NCBI RefSeq assembly: GCF_036429475.1
Contig: NZ_CP144125.1
Span: forward strand, 2,869,521-2,933,520
Reading direction: 5' to 3'
Source of the DNA: Halalkalicoccus sp. CGA53
GTDB lineage: Archaea > Halobacteriota > Halobacteria > Halobacteriales > Halalkalicoccaceae
DNA length: 64,000 nucleotides
Shown: positions 42,984 to 52,269 of the stretch, piece after piece
Numbering within the stretch: the stretch's first letter is position 1
How the letters are laid out: each line of letters starts with the position of its first letter
Program-made: the position numbers and the translations under genes
The notes under the pieces: generated by a model
What the model was told of the DNA's origin: nothing
Database searches by the model: none
Seen by the model: only the letters and a program-made list of their open reading frames with translations

Positions 42984-44189
42984 ATGGGATCGCTCGGAGG
43001 ACAGCGGAGGTACGTCGTCGGAACCGTTTCGGGAGCACACTTCGTCTCCCACGTCTACCTGCTCGCGTACCCGCCGCTGTTCCCGCTGCTCGCCGCCGAG
43101 TTCGACCTGACGACGACGCGGCTCGGGCTGCTCGTGACCGCGATCTACGTCCCGACGCTGCTGTTCCAGCTCCCGGTGGGCGACCTCGTGGACCGGATCG
43201 GCGCGAAACGGATCCTCGTGGGCGGGATCGCGGTCACCTCGCTCGGGATCGCCCTCTCGGGGCTCTCGGGCGCGTACTGGCTGCTTCTCGCGTGTGCGTT
43301 CGTCTCCGGGATCGGCCAGTCGGCGTTTCACCCCGCCGACTACGCCCTGCTCGACGCGGTGACCGAACGGGACACCGAAGGGGTCGCGTTCAGCCTCCAC
43401 ACGTTCGGGGGGTTCGCCGGCTTCGCCGCGGCGCCCGTGGCGGTCGGCGGCCTCGGGCTCTCCGTCGGCTGGGACGTCGCGCTCGTCGCCGTCGGCTCGC
43501 TCGGCTTCGCCTACGCCGCGTTCGTCCACCTGACGATGGACCCGGTCCACGGGCGAACTCTCCGCGACCGGAACAGATCGGACTCACACTCCGCGGGGCG
43601 GTCCGTCCGCGAGATGGTCTCGTTCGTCCGCCGGGGCGACCTGCTCTCGGTCTTCGTCTTCTACGCGCTCAGCATGATGGCGATCGTCGGCCTCCAGTCG
43701 TTCACTACGCTGCTCGCCGTGGAGACGTACGGTCTCGACGGCTCGACCGCCAACACGCTCCTGACCGCCCACCTCGTGAGCATGGCCGTCGGTATCCTCG
43801 TCGGGGGACCGGTCGCCGATCGCCTCCCGCCCGGGACCGTCATCCTCCTCGCGTTCCTCCCGGCGGCGTTCTGTGTCTGGGTCGCCGTCGTCGGCCCCGT
43901 CGGGGGTCTGTCCGGACCGCTCGTCGCGCTCTCGCTGGCCGGGCTCCTGATCGGGGTCGCGCTCCCCTCGCGGGACCGGTTCGCGAACGCCGTCGCCGAC
44001 CCGGGCGCCACCGGGACGAGTTTCGGCTTCTTCTTCACCGGCCTCTCGCTGGGTGCGGTCCTCGCTCCGGTGCTGCTCGGGGCGGTGATCGACGCCCGGT
44101 CGGCCGCCGCCGCGTTCGCCGTCGTCGGCGTCTTCCTGCTTCTCGCCGTCGCGGTCGTCGTGCTCACGACCGGCGGTCCTGAGGAGTGA
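42984..44189 (+). CDS. MFS transporter
   Basis: A 401-residue major facilitator. The inter-helix 2-3 loop is QLPVGDLVDRIGAKRILVGG and a second family motif appears at GIGQSAFHPADYALLDAVTE, typical of nitrate/cyanate-type or sugar-phosphate MFS groups where an H-P-A-D element lines the pore. The loop between halves (near residues 185-210) contains TMDPVHGRTLRDRNRSDSHS. ATG at 42984 is chosen; a GTG three codons earlier is possible. The gene is convergent with the TRAP permease and divergent from pccA. Confidence 0.87.
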   Translation: MGSLGGQRRYVVGTVSGAHFVSHVYLLAYPPLFPLLAAEFDLTTTRLGLLVTAIYVPTLLFQLPVGDLVDRIGAKRILVGGIAVTSLGIALSGLSGAYWLLLACAFVSGIGQSAFHPADYALLDAVTERDTEGVAFSLHTFGGFAGFAAAPVAVGGLGLSVGWDVALVAVGSLGFAYAAFVHLTMDPVHGRTLRDRNRSDSHSAGRSVREMVSFVRRGDLLSVFVFYALSMMAIVGLQSFTTLLAVETYGLDGSTANTLLTAHLVSMAVGILVGGPVADRLPPGTVILLAFLPAAFCVWVAVVGPVGGLSGPLVALSLAGLLIGVALPSRDRFANAVADPGATGTSFGFFFTGLSLGAVLAPVLLGAVIDARSAAAAFAVVGVFLLLAVAVVVLTTGGPEE

Positions 44190-44225
44190 ACGACCGAGCG
44201 CGAACCGGATCGAGCGAGCGCGAGA

Positions 44226-46337
44226 CTACTTCCGTCGGCCGTTGATCCCGGCGGCGAGCCCGCGGAGCTTCTCAATCGGCGCGGGCTTGCCGACGCTCGC
44301 CTGCGTCAGGTAGAGGACGACGACGATACCGAGCGCCCCCATGCGGATCGTCAGCGACTCGTGGACCATGATCACCGTCCCGAGCGCGAAGAAGCCGAGG
44401 CGCATCCCGTACGTCCCGGGCCGACCGAACGAGAACCGGTAGTTGAGCCCGTGGATGATCGCGATCGCGCCGACGAGCGTGATCAGGCCGGTCAGGAGTC
44501 CCGCCGACGTGATCTCCCCCGAGACGATCTCGGGGTGGTAGATGAACGTGAAGGGCAGGACGAACAGCGGCGCGGAGATCTTGATCGCCTCGAGACACGA
44601 GCGCCAGAAGTTCGAGCCGGCGATCCCGCAGGCGACCGCCACACAGGTGGCGATCGGGGGGGTCAGCCCCGCGAGGATCGCCGCGTAGAAGACGAAGAAG
44701 TGTGCGGAGAACTCCGGGAGGAAGAACTGGTTGATCAGCGTCGGCGCGATCAGCAGCGCGACGACCGTGTAGGCGGCGGTCGTCGGCATCCCGAGTCCGA
44801 GCAGGATACAGATGATCATCGCCATGATCGCGGCGAAGATCAACACCCCGCCGGAGAGGTCCATCAGCGTGAGCGAGATCGCCGTCGGCACCCCCGTCGC
44901 CATCAGCAGGTCGACGACGCCGTTGATCGCCGCGAGGATGATCGCCACGGGCGCGAGCACGACGACGCCCTCGCGCCAGCCGTCCCAGGTCTCGCGGATC
45001 GTCCCGGCGAACCGCCAGAAGACCGCGCGGGCGTTCCCCGTGTCGAAGGCGACCTTCGCGACCGGGATACCGATCCCGAGCGCCATCATCGACACCGCGG
45101 TCCACAGCGCCGCGGTCATCACCGTCCACTGGACGATGCCGAGGATGTAGATGAGGACGGCGAGCGGGACGCCGTACTTGATCCCCTCCAGAACTAGTTC
45201 GCCCCGGGTGAGCGCGTCGTCGAAGAACTCCGAGAGGTCCTGGTTCTCGATCTGTGGCCCGGCGGCGTAGTGGACCGCGACGACGATCGCGATCACGAGG
45301 ATCGCCGCGGGGATCAGCCCCGCGACGAGCACGTCCGCGTAGGTGATCCCCGTGATGAGCGAGGCCATGATGAACGCCCCGGCGCCCATCACCGGCGGGA
45401 GCACCTGTCCCGAGGTGGAGGCGACCGACTCGATCCCCGCGGCCGTCTCGGGCTTGATGCCGTTCTCCTTCATCATCGGGATGGTGAACGAGCCGGTCAT
45501 CCCGGCGTTGGCGGTCTGCGAGCCGTTGACCGAGCCGATCACCGCGCTCGCGACGACCGCGGTCTGGGCGACCCCCGAGTCGATGTACTTCGCCGAGCGT
45601 ACGGCCATCCGCAGGATGAGGTCGAACGCGCCGTAGGCCTTCAACAGCCCGGCGTAGAGCAGGAACAGCGCGATCCACGCCGCGACGAGCTGCGTGAGGA
45701 AGCCGTAGAACCCGCGGACCCCGATGACGAGGATCCTGAGCACCCGCTCGTAGGAGAGGCCGGTGTGGCCGAGCGTGCCGGGGACCCAGCTCCCGAACAG
45801 CGCGTAGCCGATCCCGGCGAGCACGACGACGAGGAACGTCATCCCGAACGCGCGCCAGGTGAGGTAGATTATCACGAGCGTGAACGCGACCGCCAGCACG
45901 TACTCGTGATCGAGGGCGAAGCCCCGCCGGTCGGTGTACAGCGCCTCGAAGTTCGACCAGATGTAGACCGTCGTGACCGTGACGATCACCGCACAGACCA
46001 CGAGGACGAGCGTGTCGAGACGGTTTCCGGGCGCGACCAACGCGCGGAGGTCCTCACCGATGTACCGGTTTCCCCCGCCGACGGACTGGGCCATCTCGTG
46101 GAGGATGTAGAGCAGCAAGATCCCCCCGAGAAACACCGCGCCGAACTGCGCCCGCGCGATGAGCTGGTATCTGGCGTAGGCGATCACGTAGAGCCAGAGC
46201 GGGACCGTGAGCAGCGCCAGCACCGACCAGAGCGTCACGTGGCGTTTCACGTTCTCCGCCGCGAGCTTCTCCCTGAGAACCGTCACGATCGGGCGTTCGA
46301 GGAGCTCCGAATCGATCTTCTCCGTTTCTGCTGTCAT
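44226..46337 (-). CDS. TRAP transporter fused permease (TAXI-type, DctQM)
   Basis: A 703-residue membrane protein fusing the small (DctQ, 4 segments) and large (DctM, 12 segments) permease subunits of a tripartite TRAP carrier. Family patterns: VIGSVNGSQTANAGMTGSFT near residue 270, GVIPPVMGAGAFIMA-like GQVLPPVMGAGAFIMASLIT, and LLGLGMPTTAAYTVVALLIA with GLTPPIATCVAVACGIAGSN near the C-terminus. TRAP systems import organic acids with the sodium gradient, which suits a halophile. Partner of the binding protein gene 85 bases upstream on the same strand. Confidence 0.93.
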   Translation of the reverse strand: MTAETEKIDSELLERPIVTVLREKLAAENVKRHVTLWSVLALLTVPLWLYVIAYARYQLIARAQFGAVFLGGILLLYILHEMAQSVGGGNRYIGEDLRALVAPGNRLDTLVLVVCAVIVTVTTVYIWSNFEALYTDRRGFALDHEYVLAVAFTLVIIYLTWRAFGMTFLVVVLAGIGYALFGSWVPGTLGHTGLSYERVLRILVIGVRGFYGFLTQLVAAWIALFLLYAGLLKAYGAFDLILRMAVRSAKYIDSGVAQTAVVASAVIGSVNGSQTANAGMTGSFTIPMMKENGIKPETAAGIESVASTSGQVLPPVMGAGAFIMASLITGITYADVLVAGLIPAAILVIAIVVAVHYAAGPQIENQDLSEFFDDALTRGELVLEGIKYGVPLAVLIYILGIVQWTVMTAALWTAVSMMALGIGIPVAKVAFDTGNARAVFWRFAGTIRETWDGWREGVVVLAPVAIILAAINGVVDLLMATGVPTAISLTLMDLSGGVLIFAAIMAMIICILLGLGMPTTAAYTVVALLIAPTLINQFFLPEFSAHFFVFYAAILAGLTPPIATCVAVACGIAGSNFWRSCLEAIKISAPLFVLPFTFIYHPEIVSGEITSAGLLTGLITLVGAIAIIHGLNYRFSFGRPGTYGMRLGFFALGTVIMVHESLTIRMGALGIVVVLYLTQASVGKPAPIEKLRGLAAGINGRRK

Positions 46338-46422
46338 GGTACGTCGTGTGTCCGTGTGAGCGTGTCACAGGGTTCGGATACGGTCACTCGACCGTAGAAC
46401 GGCAATAAGCTACTGGTTCGGG

Positions 46423-47562
46423 CTACTCGGCCTCGCCCCGCGTCCAGCCGTCGTCCCAGACGTCGTTCTCCTCGTAGAAGTCGGCGACGCCGGGATGGAC
46501 CTCCAGATCCTCGAGCACCGCCGCGGTCATCGTCTCGGGGTCGGAGTGGTCGAGCGTCGTCGGGTCGGACTCCTGGAGCGTCTCCCAGTGTTCGCTCGCG
46601 ATCCGGGCGAGTTCGTGGGTCGCGTGGGCCGGGACGTCCGGTCCGAACGCCCACTGGCCGCCGAGCGCCCAGCTCACGACCTGGTCGGTCACCTGATCGA
46701 CGTCCTGCTGGAAGCCGTAGGGCTCGAACTCCGAGAGCAGCGCCCCGGGGGTGTCCTCGATCGTCTGTCGGAACTCGTCGTCGACCTCGATGACGTAGAG
46801 CCGTTCGTTGCTCCTGACGTCGACCTCCTGGCACCAGCCGGCGAGTTCGATCCCGTTCGCGCCGTAGATACAGAGCGCGTCGACTCTGTCCTCCTCGACC
46901 GCGCCGGGGATGTCGTCGGTGTTCGCGTTGTTGATCTCGTTCTGGTCCCACATGTCCGCCTCGCGGATGATCTCCTCGGTCAGCAGCCGGGTCCCGAAGC
47001 CCGGCTGGATCGGGTAGATCGTGTAGCCGCCCTCGCGGAGGTCCTCGGTCGACTCGATCCCGCTGCCCTCGAGCGCGACCCAGAAGATCTCGAGGCTCGT
47101 GAAGATCCAGCCCTGCATCGGGAGGCTCTCGACGGGGTCCTCGTCGAACGGGTCCTCGTCTTCCATCGCCTTCGACAGCGAGTTGTTGTCGACGCCGATG
47201 CTCGAGAACTCCCCCGAGTCGAACTCGTAGAGGTTCGCCGTCCAGCCGTCGGTCTCCTGGACCGTGACGTCGACGAAGTCGCTGTGCTCGCTCGCACCCC
47301 GTGCGAGCGCCTGCCCGGCGAGCTGTGTCGCGCTCCCGCTCGAGGTGCCCGCGATCGTCACCGTCACGTCCTCCTGATCGCCGTTCCCGTTCGCGTCGTC
47401 GTCGGCGTCTGCCGCGTCGTCGGCGTCTGCCGCGTCGTCCGCGGCGGCCGCGTCGTCGTCCCCGTCGTCGTCCCCGTCGAGGCAGCCGGCCATCGTGATG
47501 ACGCCGAGCGTCGCCGCCCCCTTGAGCACGTCCCGCCTGTTGCGACTGTTACCAGTGTACAT
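46423..47562 (-). CDS. TAXI-family TRAP transporter solute-binding lipoprotein
   Basis: A 379-residue exported binding protein. MYTGNSRNRRDVLKGAATLG is a Tat signal with lipobox MAGC (Cys27), then an Asp/Ala linker. The TAXI fold is shown by VTVTIAGTSSGSATQLAGQA, DVTVQETDGWTANLYEFDSG, NNSLSKAMEDEDPFDED, YTIYPIQPGFGTRLLTEEII and VDALCIYGANGIELAGWCQE. TAXI proteins bind dicarboxylates, amino acids or related organic anions. A TATA-like GTTTATAC lies 26-34 bases upstream of the ATG, so the transporter genes have their own leaderless promoter. The linker DNA has an 18-base tandem duplication. Confidence 0.93.
   Translation of the reverse strand: MYTGNSRNRRDVLKGAATLGVITMAGCLDGDDDGDDDAAAADDAADADDAADADDDANGNGDQEDVTVTIAGTSSGSATQLAGQALARGASEHSDFVDVTVQETDGWTANLYEFDSGEFSSIGVDNNSLSKAMEDEDPFDEDPVESLPMQGWIFTSLEIFWVALEGSGIESTEDLREGGYTIYPIQPGFGTRLLTEEIIREADMWDQNEINNANTDDIPGAVEEDRVDALCIYGANGIELAGWCQEVDVRSNERLYVIEVDDEFRQTIEDTPGALLSEFEPYGFQQDVDQVTDQVVSWALGGQWAFGPDVPAHATHELARIASEHWETLQESDPTTLDHSDPETMTAAVLEDLEVHPGVADFYEENDVWDDGWTRGEAE
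47401..47436 (-). repeat. 18-base tandem repeat in the binding-protein linker
   Basis: Two perfect copies of an 18-base unit (47401-47418 and 47419-47436) plus a partial third encode the repeated Asp/Ala linker behind the lipidated cysteine. Slippage at this point would change linker length without breaking the frame. Confidence 0.65.
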
Positions 47563-47587
47563 GCATATCTACCATAGACAACGATTA

Positions 47588-47596
47588 GTATAAACG
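47588..47596 (-). promoter_or_regulatory. Candidate TATA box of the TRAP binding protein gene
   Basis: On the minus strand CGTTTATAC, about 30 bases before the ATG at 47562; AT-rich relative to its surroundings. Confidence 0.55.
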
Positions 47597-47698
47597 TATT
47601 GTATTCGGTTGTGGTATCCGGAGCGAGAAGAACCCGTAGACAGAACCGACTCACCCCGTATCGCCGCCCGGACTACTCGGAGATCGATCAGAAATCCC

Positions 47699-48871
47699 CT
47701 ACCCGCGGCGAGCGAGCATCGCGAGCAGACAGAACGCGACCGCGGCCGCGACCGCGAGCATCGCCCAGCCCGCAGCGTAGCCCGAGCGGTCGACGAGCAG
47801 GCCGAACGCCGGCGGTGCACAGAGCGCCCCGGCGTTGAGCGCGATCTGACCGCCGGCGGTCGCGCTCCCCATCTCCTCGCTGGGGACCAGCGAGCCCATA
47901 CAGGAGTAGTAAACCCCGGTGAACCCGAGGACGAACAGGCCGAGGGCAGTGAACGCGAGGAGCGCGAGCGTCGGCGAGTCGACGAGGATCACCGCGACGA
48001 AGAGCACCGCAGAGGCGGCCGACTGGACGAGCAGGATCCGGAGCGTCGCGGCGGTGAGCGACGCCGAGAGCCGGTCCGCGAGCCAGCCGAAGACGACGCG
48101 ACCGGCGCTCCCGCTCACCTGTGCGGCGGCGAGCACGACGCCGGCGAAGACGACGCTCGCGCCGACGGACTCGTGGACGTAGAGGATCGTGTAGCCCGTC
48201 GTGGTGAACAGCCCCGCCCCGAGGAAGAAGCCGGCGGCCGTGAGCAGCACGTACGCCGGCGAGGTGAGGTGCGCCCGGATCCCGCCGCGGTCGGTCTCCC
48301 CTCCGCTGCCCTCACCGCCGGCGTCGTAGGACACCCAGAAGACGACGCTCACGACACCCGCCACGGCCGCAGCGAGCAGGAACGCGACCTCCCAGCCGAA
48401 GCGGGTCGCGCCGAACCACGGCACCGCGAGGGCGGCGATCCCGCTGCCGGCGGTGACGCCCACCTGCTTGATCCCCATCGAGGTGTTGAGCCGCTCGTGT
48501 GGGATGGCGTTGAACACCGCCGCGTTCGTCCCCGGCATCGCCGTCGCGTAGAACGCGCCGAGGACGAGGACGGAGACGAGCAAGAGGGTGTAGGACCCCG
48601 CCAGGGTGACGACGGCGACCGCGACGGCGAGGCCGAGGAGGCCGACGACGAGCGCGCGCTTCTCGCCGTAGGCGTCGATGACCGAGCCGACGGGGAGCAG
48701 ACAGAGCGTGTAGCCGAGCATGAGCGCGGTGAGCATGACGCCGACGAGCGTCGCGGAGACGTCGAACCCCTCGCGGACGAACGGCGTCACGGCGTAGACG
48801 GCGTAGAAGCAGACGCTCGCGGCGACCTGCCAGAGCAGGATCAGTCCGGTGTACCGCTTCCAGCCCGCCAT
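47699..48871 (-). CDS. MFS transporter
   Basis: A 390-residue major facilitator with 12 predicted segments. Motifs: LLPVGSVIDAYGEKRALVVG (inter-helix 2-3), GTNAAVFNAIPHERLNTSMG and GIKQVGVTAGSGIAALAVPW near segment 5, and FGWLADRLSASLTAATLRIL in the second half. It belongs to the monocarboxylate or organic-acid style MFS groups by pattern. It starts 10 bases after the CoA-transferase stop on the same strand, so it is probably the last gene of the catabolic array and may move a substrate or a product of the pathway. Confidence 0.88.
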   Translation of the reverse strand: MAGWKRYTGLILLWQVAASVCFYAVYAVTPFVREGFDVSATLVGVMLTALMLGYTLCLLPVGSVIDAYGEKRALVVGLLGLAVAVAVVTLAGSYTLLLVSVLVLGAFYATAMPGTNAAVFNAIPHERLNTSMGIKQVGVTAGSGIAALAVPWFGATRFGWEVAFLLAAAVAGVVSVVFWVSYDAGGEGSGGETDRGGIRAHLTSPAYVLLTAAGFFLGAGLFTTTGYTILYVHESVGASVVFAGVVLAAAQVSGSAGRVVFGWLADRLSASLTAATLRILLVQSAASAVLFVAVILVDSPTLALLAFTALGLFVLGFTGVYYSCMGSLVPSEEMGSATAGGQIALNAGALCAPPAFGLLVDRSGYAAGWAMLAVAAAVAFCLLAMLARRG

Positions 48872-48880
48872 CCCCTCCGA

Positions 48881-50365
48881 TCACTCGCCCCACTCGACGT
48901 GCCAGGAGAGCGCCGTCTCGAGGTCGTGCGGGACGTTCCCCCCGCCGCGTTCGGCCCGTTCGCGGTACTCGTCCAGCGCCTCCCGGAACGCGGGGTCGGC
49001 CACCCCGACCAGCGCCTCGGCCCGTTCGCGCGGGGAGAGCCCCCTGAGATCGGCGACGCCGTGTTCGGTGACCACGACCGAGTGGTCGTGTTCGGTGTGA
49101 TCGACGTGCGGGACCATCGGGACGACCCGCGATATCTCGCCGGCGGCGGTCGAGGGGAGCGCGACGATCCCGAGCGGGCAGCTGCGGCTGAAGTCGCCGC
49201 CGCCGCCGATCCCGTTGACGACGTGCGTCCCGCCGACGTGGGTGGCGTTCGCGTTCCCGTAGAGGTCGACCTCGACCGCGCTGTTCACCCCCACGACGCC
49301 GAATCGGTCGATCAGCGCCGGGGCGTTCGAGACGTCCGCCGGCCGGAGGACGACGTCCTCGGCGTACCGCTCGATCGACGCGAAAAAGCGCTCCTGTCCG
49401 TCGGCCGAGAGCGCGAGCGACGTCGCGCTCGCGCCGGCGAGCGCACCCGCGTCGAGCATGTCCAGCAGGCCGTCCTGGATCACCTCGCCGAAGTAGACCA
49501 CCTCGCGCCCGCCGAACTCGACCTCGGAGAGCGCCTCTAACAGCGCGTTGCCCGTGCTCCCGACGCCGAACTGGAGCGCGACGCGCTCCTCGAGAAGCGG
49601 GTTTCTCTCGATCTCCGCCGAGAGGAACGAGGCGAGGTGGGCGGCGATCTCGCGATCGACCGACGTCGGCTCCCGGAACGTGTAGGGGTCGTCCGGTCGG
49701 TCGGTCTCGACGACCGCGACGAGTTTCGAGGGATCGAACCCGATCTCCGGCGCGCCAATCCGGCCGACGGGATCGACGAGCGGGATCGGCCCCCGTTCGG
49801 GTGGCTTCGTTCGGGTGTAGACGTCGTGAACGGCCGAAAGCGACCGGGGCTGTGCCGCGTTCACCTCGACGATCAGTCGATCGGCGGCCTCGACGAACGC
49901 CGGCGTGTTCCCGATCGACGTCGAGGGGACGAGCCAGTTCTCGCCCACGGACACCGCCTCCACGATCGCGGTGTCGGCGTCGACCAGCCCGCCGTAACGG
50001 AGTTCGTCGGCGACCCGCGAGATGTGGCGGTCGTGGAACGCGACGGTCCCCGAGTTGATCGCCTCCCGAGACGTGGGCTTCGTCTGGAAGGGATACCGCC
50101 GAGCCATCGAGCCGGACTCGACGAGGTGGGTGTCGATCTCGTCGCCGACGCCGCCGCCGCTCACCACCGTGAGCGCCTTCTCGCGACCGTCGGCCGCGAG
50201 CGCCTCCGGCACCGCCTTCGGGTAGCCGACGCCGCCGAACCCGCTCACGAGCAGTGTCTCCTCGGGGCCGACCTCGGCGGCCGCCTCCGCCGGATCGACG
50301 ACCGGGAGCCCGTCCGCGATCCGCTCGCCCTCGGCTGCCTCCCCCGACCCGTCGCCTACTTCCAT
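48881..50365 (-). CDS. Acetyl-CoA hydrolase/CoA-transferase family protein (class I)
   Basis: A 494-residue class I CoA-transferase of the Ach1/Cat1/AarC group. LLVSGFGGVGYPKAVPEALA is the N-terminal G-rich loop; LIVEVNAAQPRSLSAVHDVY and ALQFGVGSTGNALLEAL the oxyanion and CoA sites; VVYFGEVIQDGLLDMLDAGA contains the catalytic Glu; VPHVDHTEHDHSVVVTEHGV and ADLRGLSPRERAEALVG are diagnostic. Such enzymes swap CoA between succinyl-CoA or acetyl-CoA and a carboxylate. The ATG directly follows the MaoC stop (adjacent bases), which implies that it activates the acid metabolised by its neighbours. Confidence 0.9.
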   Translation of the reverse strand: MEVGDGSGEAAEGERIADGLPVVDPAEAAAEVGPEETLLVSGFGGVGYPKAVPEALAADGREKALTVVSGGGVGDEIDTHLVESGSMARRYPFQTKPTSREAINSGTVAFHDRHISRVADELRYGGLVDADTAIVEAVSVGENWLVPSTSIGNTPAFVEAADRLIVEVNAAQPRSLSAVHDVYTRTKPPERGPIPLVDPVGRIGAPEIGFDPSKLVAVVETDRPDDPYTFREPTSVDREIAAHLASFLSAEIERNPLLEERVALQFGVGSTGNALLEALSEVEFGGREVVYFGEVIQDGLLDMLDAGALAGASATSLALSADGQERFFASIERYAEDVVLRPADVSNAPALIDRFGVVGVNSAVEVDLYGNANATHVGGTHVVNGIGGGGDFSRSCPLGIVALPSTAAGEISRVVPMVPHVDHTEHDHSVVVTEHGVADLRGLSPRERAEALVGVADPAFREALDEYRERAERGGGNVPHDLETALSWHVEWGE

Positions 50366-50998
50366 CTACTCCTCACCCGGCTGGGTGCCGATACCCTCCG
50401 GCCAGCCCGGCGGCGTCGACGCGGAGGGCTTCGCGTGCTCGCGCTTGAGCACCATCGGGGTGCGTTCGAGCGAGAGCACCTTCGTCCCGTCCTGGTTGTA
50501 CGCCCGCAGCTCGGTCGTGACGATCCCGACGTGCTCTCGCGAGGAACTCTCACGCTTCTCCAGTACCTCGCTCTCCGCGAAGATCGTGTCGCCGTGGTAG
50601 ACCGGCGCGTGGTGGCGGATCCTGTCGTAGCCGAGGTTCGCCGTCGCGTTCACCGAGACGTCGATCACGCTCATCCCGACCGCGAGCGCGATGACGAACG
50701 TCCCGTCGACGAGGCGCTCGCCGAACTCGGTTTCCCGTGCATAGGCCTCGTTGAAGTGCATCGGGTTCAGGTTCATCGTGACGTTCGTCAGCCAGACGTT
50801 GTCCGTCTCGGTCACCGTACGCCCGAACGGGTGTTTGTAGACGTCACCGACCCGGAAGTCCTCGTAGTAGCGGCCCTGCCAGCCCGCGACCAGCCGCGTC
50901 TCCCCGTCGCTCGCTCCGTCCGTCTCGTCCCCTCCGTCGGTTCTCATTGCCGTCGATTCTCCGTCGGTCGTGTCGGTCTCGTGGGTGTCGTCGGTCAT
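50366..50998 (-). CDS. MaoC-family acyl-CoA hydratase/dehydratase
   Basis: A 210-residue single-hotdog MaoC protein. After an acidic N-terminal extension of about 40 residues comes GRYYEDFRVGDVYKHPFGRT, the active-site segment LTNVTMNLNPMHFNEAYARE and GYDRIRHHAPVYHGDTIFAE, ESSSREHVGIVTTELRAYNQ. The catalytic Asp of common MaoC hydratases (D-x-N-P-x-H) is Asn here (N-L-N-P-M-H); this MN-x-x-P-x-H form is what I recall from MaoC proteins paired with CitE-like lyases, such as mesaconyl-CoA or itaconyl-CoA hydratases. It lies between the acyl-CoA dehydrogenase and the CoA-transferase. Confidence 0.86.
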   Translation of the reverse strand: MTDDTHETDTTDGESTAMRTDGGDETDGASDGETRLVAGWQGRYYEDFRVGDVYKHPFGRTVTETDNVWLTNVTMNLNPMHFNEAYARETEFGERLVDGTFVIALAVGMSVIDVSVNATANLGYDRIRHHAPVYHGDTIFAESEVLEKRESSSREHVGIVTTELRAYNQDGTKVLSLERTPMVLKREHAKPSASTPPGWPEGIGTQPGEE

Positions 50999-51048
50999 GG
51001 TGTGGGTCGTCGGTGTCTCGTGTGGATCACGGTCGTCGGTCGTTCCGC

Positions 51049-52269
51049 TCAGTACGACCGGGGCAACCCCAGCACGCTCTCGCCGAGGTAGTTGAGCGCG
51101 AGCTGCTGGCTGATCGGGACGATCCTCGTCAACCTCGCCTCCCGGAAGTACCGCTCGACGTCGTACTCGCGGGCGACGCCGAAGCCGCCGTGGGTCTGGA
51201 CCGCCGCGTCGGCGGCGGCGAAACACGCCTCCGCCGCGAGGTACTTCGCGACGTTCGCGATCGCACCCGCCTCGGTGCGTTCAGCGTCGTCGAGCTCCTC
51301 CGCGCCGCTGTAGACGAGCTGTTTCGCCGCGAGCACCTGCGCGTACGCCTCCGCGATCGGGTGCTGGATCGCCTGGTTCGCGCCGATGGGCCCGCCGAAC
51401 ACCTCGCGCTCGTTGGCGTACTCGATCGCGCTCTCGAGGGCGGTCTCGCCGAGGCCGATACACTCGGCGGCGATCACGAGTCGCTCCTCGTTCAGCCCGT
51501 CGAGCACCTGGTAGAAGCCGCGTCCCTCCTCGCCGATCAGGTTCGCTTCCGGGACTCTGAGCCCCGAGAACCACATCTCGTAGGAGTGGACGAACCCGCT
51601 CACCGTCTTCGGGATCGCCTTGATCTCGAGGGCGTCCTGTTCGTACGCCTCCTCGAGGTCGACGAGGAACATGGAGATCCCGCGGGTCCGTTTCTCGACC
51701 TCTTCCCTCGGGGTGGTCCGCGCCATCAGGACGAGGTAGTCGCTCTGGTCGACCCGCGAGATCCAGATCTTCTGTCCGTCGATCACGAACTCTGCCTGCC
51801 CGCCGGCACGTTCCTCGCGTTCCGCCGAGGTCTCCATCGCCGTCGAGTTCGACCCGGCGTTCGGCTCGGTGAGCCCGAACGACTGGATCGACGCCTCGCC
51901 GCGAGCGACTCGCGGAAGCAGGTCGGCTTTCAGCTCCTCGCTCGCGTACTTCACCAGGGGAACGCTGTTGTAGATCCCGCCGTGGATCGCCTGGGCCGCG
52001 CTGAACCCACCCCCGCTGGCGGCGATCTCCTCCATCATCACGACGACCTCGGCGGTGCTCATCCCGGCACCCTCGTACTCCTCGGGGATCAGGATTCCCA
52101 GCCAGCCGTGGTCGGCGAGCGCGTCGACGAACTCGGTAGGATACTCCTCGGCCTCGTCGTGTTCGCGCCAGTACTCCGCGTCGAAGTCCGCACACAGCTC
52201 CCGAATGCTGCTTCGCACCAGCCGCTGTTCCCCCGAGAGCGTCATCGTATCCCGCCAGGAGTGCGCCAT
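51049..52269 (-). CDS. Acyl-CoA dehydrogenase-like flavoprotein
   Basis: A 406-residue member of the acyl-CoA dehydrogenase family. IRELCADFDAEYWREHDEAE and WLGILIPEEYEGAGMSTAEV open the helical domain; SFGLTEPNAGSNSTAMETSA is the flavin/substrate motif, and EFVIDGQKIWISRVDQSDYL the middle beta domain. QTHGGFGVAREYDVERYFRE ends the fold. The usual catalytic I-Y-E-G-T segment is replaced by LTRIVPISQQLALNYLGE, so the canonical Glu is missing and activity may rely on another base or be atypical. It follows MmgE/PrpD by 99 bases and precedes MaoC by 50. Confidence 0.88.
   Translation of the reverse strand: MAHSWRDTMTLSGEQRLVRSSIRELCADFDAEYWREHDEAEEYPTEFVDALADHGWLGILIPEEYEGAGMSTAEVVVMMEEIAASGGGFSAAQAIHGGIYNSVPLVKYASEELKADLLPRVARGEASIQSFGLTEPNAGSNSTAMETSAEREERAGGQAEFVIDGQKIWISRVDQSDYLVLMARTTPREEVEKRTRGISMFLVDLEEAYEQDALEIKAIPKTVSGFVHSYEMWFSGLRVPEANLIGEEGRGFYQVLDGLNEERLVIAAECIGLGETALESAIEYANEREVFGGPIGANQAIQHPIAEAYAQVLAAKQLVYSGAEELDDAERTEAGAIANVAKYLAAEACFAAADAAVQTHGGFGVAREYDVERYFREARLTRIVPISQQLALNYLGESVLGLPRSY

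Noticed and set aside
47609-49540. 643-codon plus-strand frame
   Set aside because: Shadow of the MFS and CoA-transferase genes, low-complexity Glu/Arg composition.
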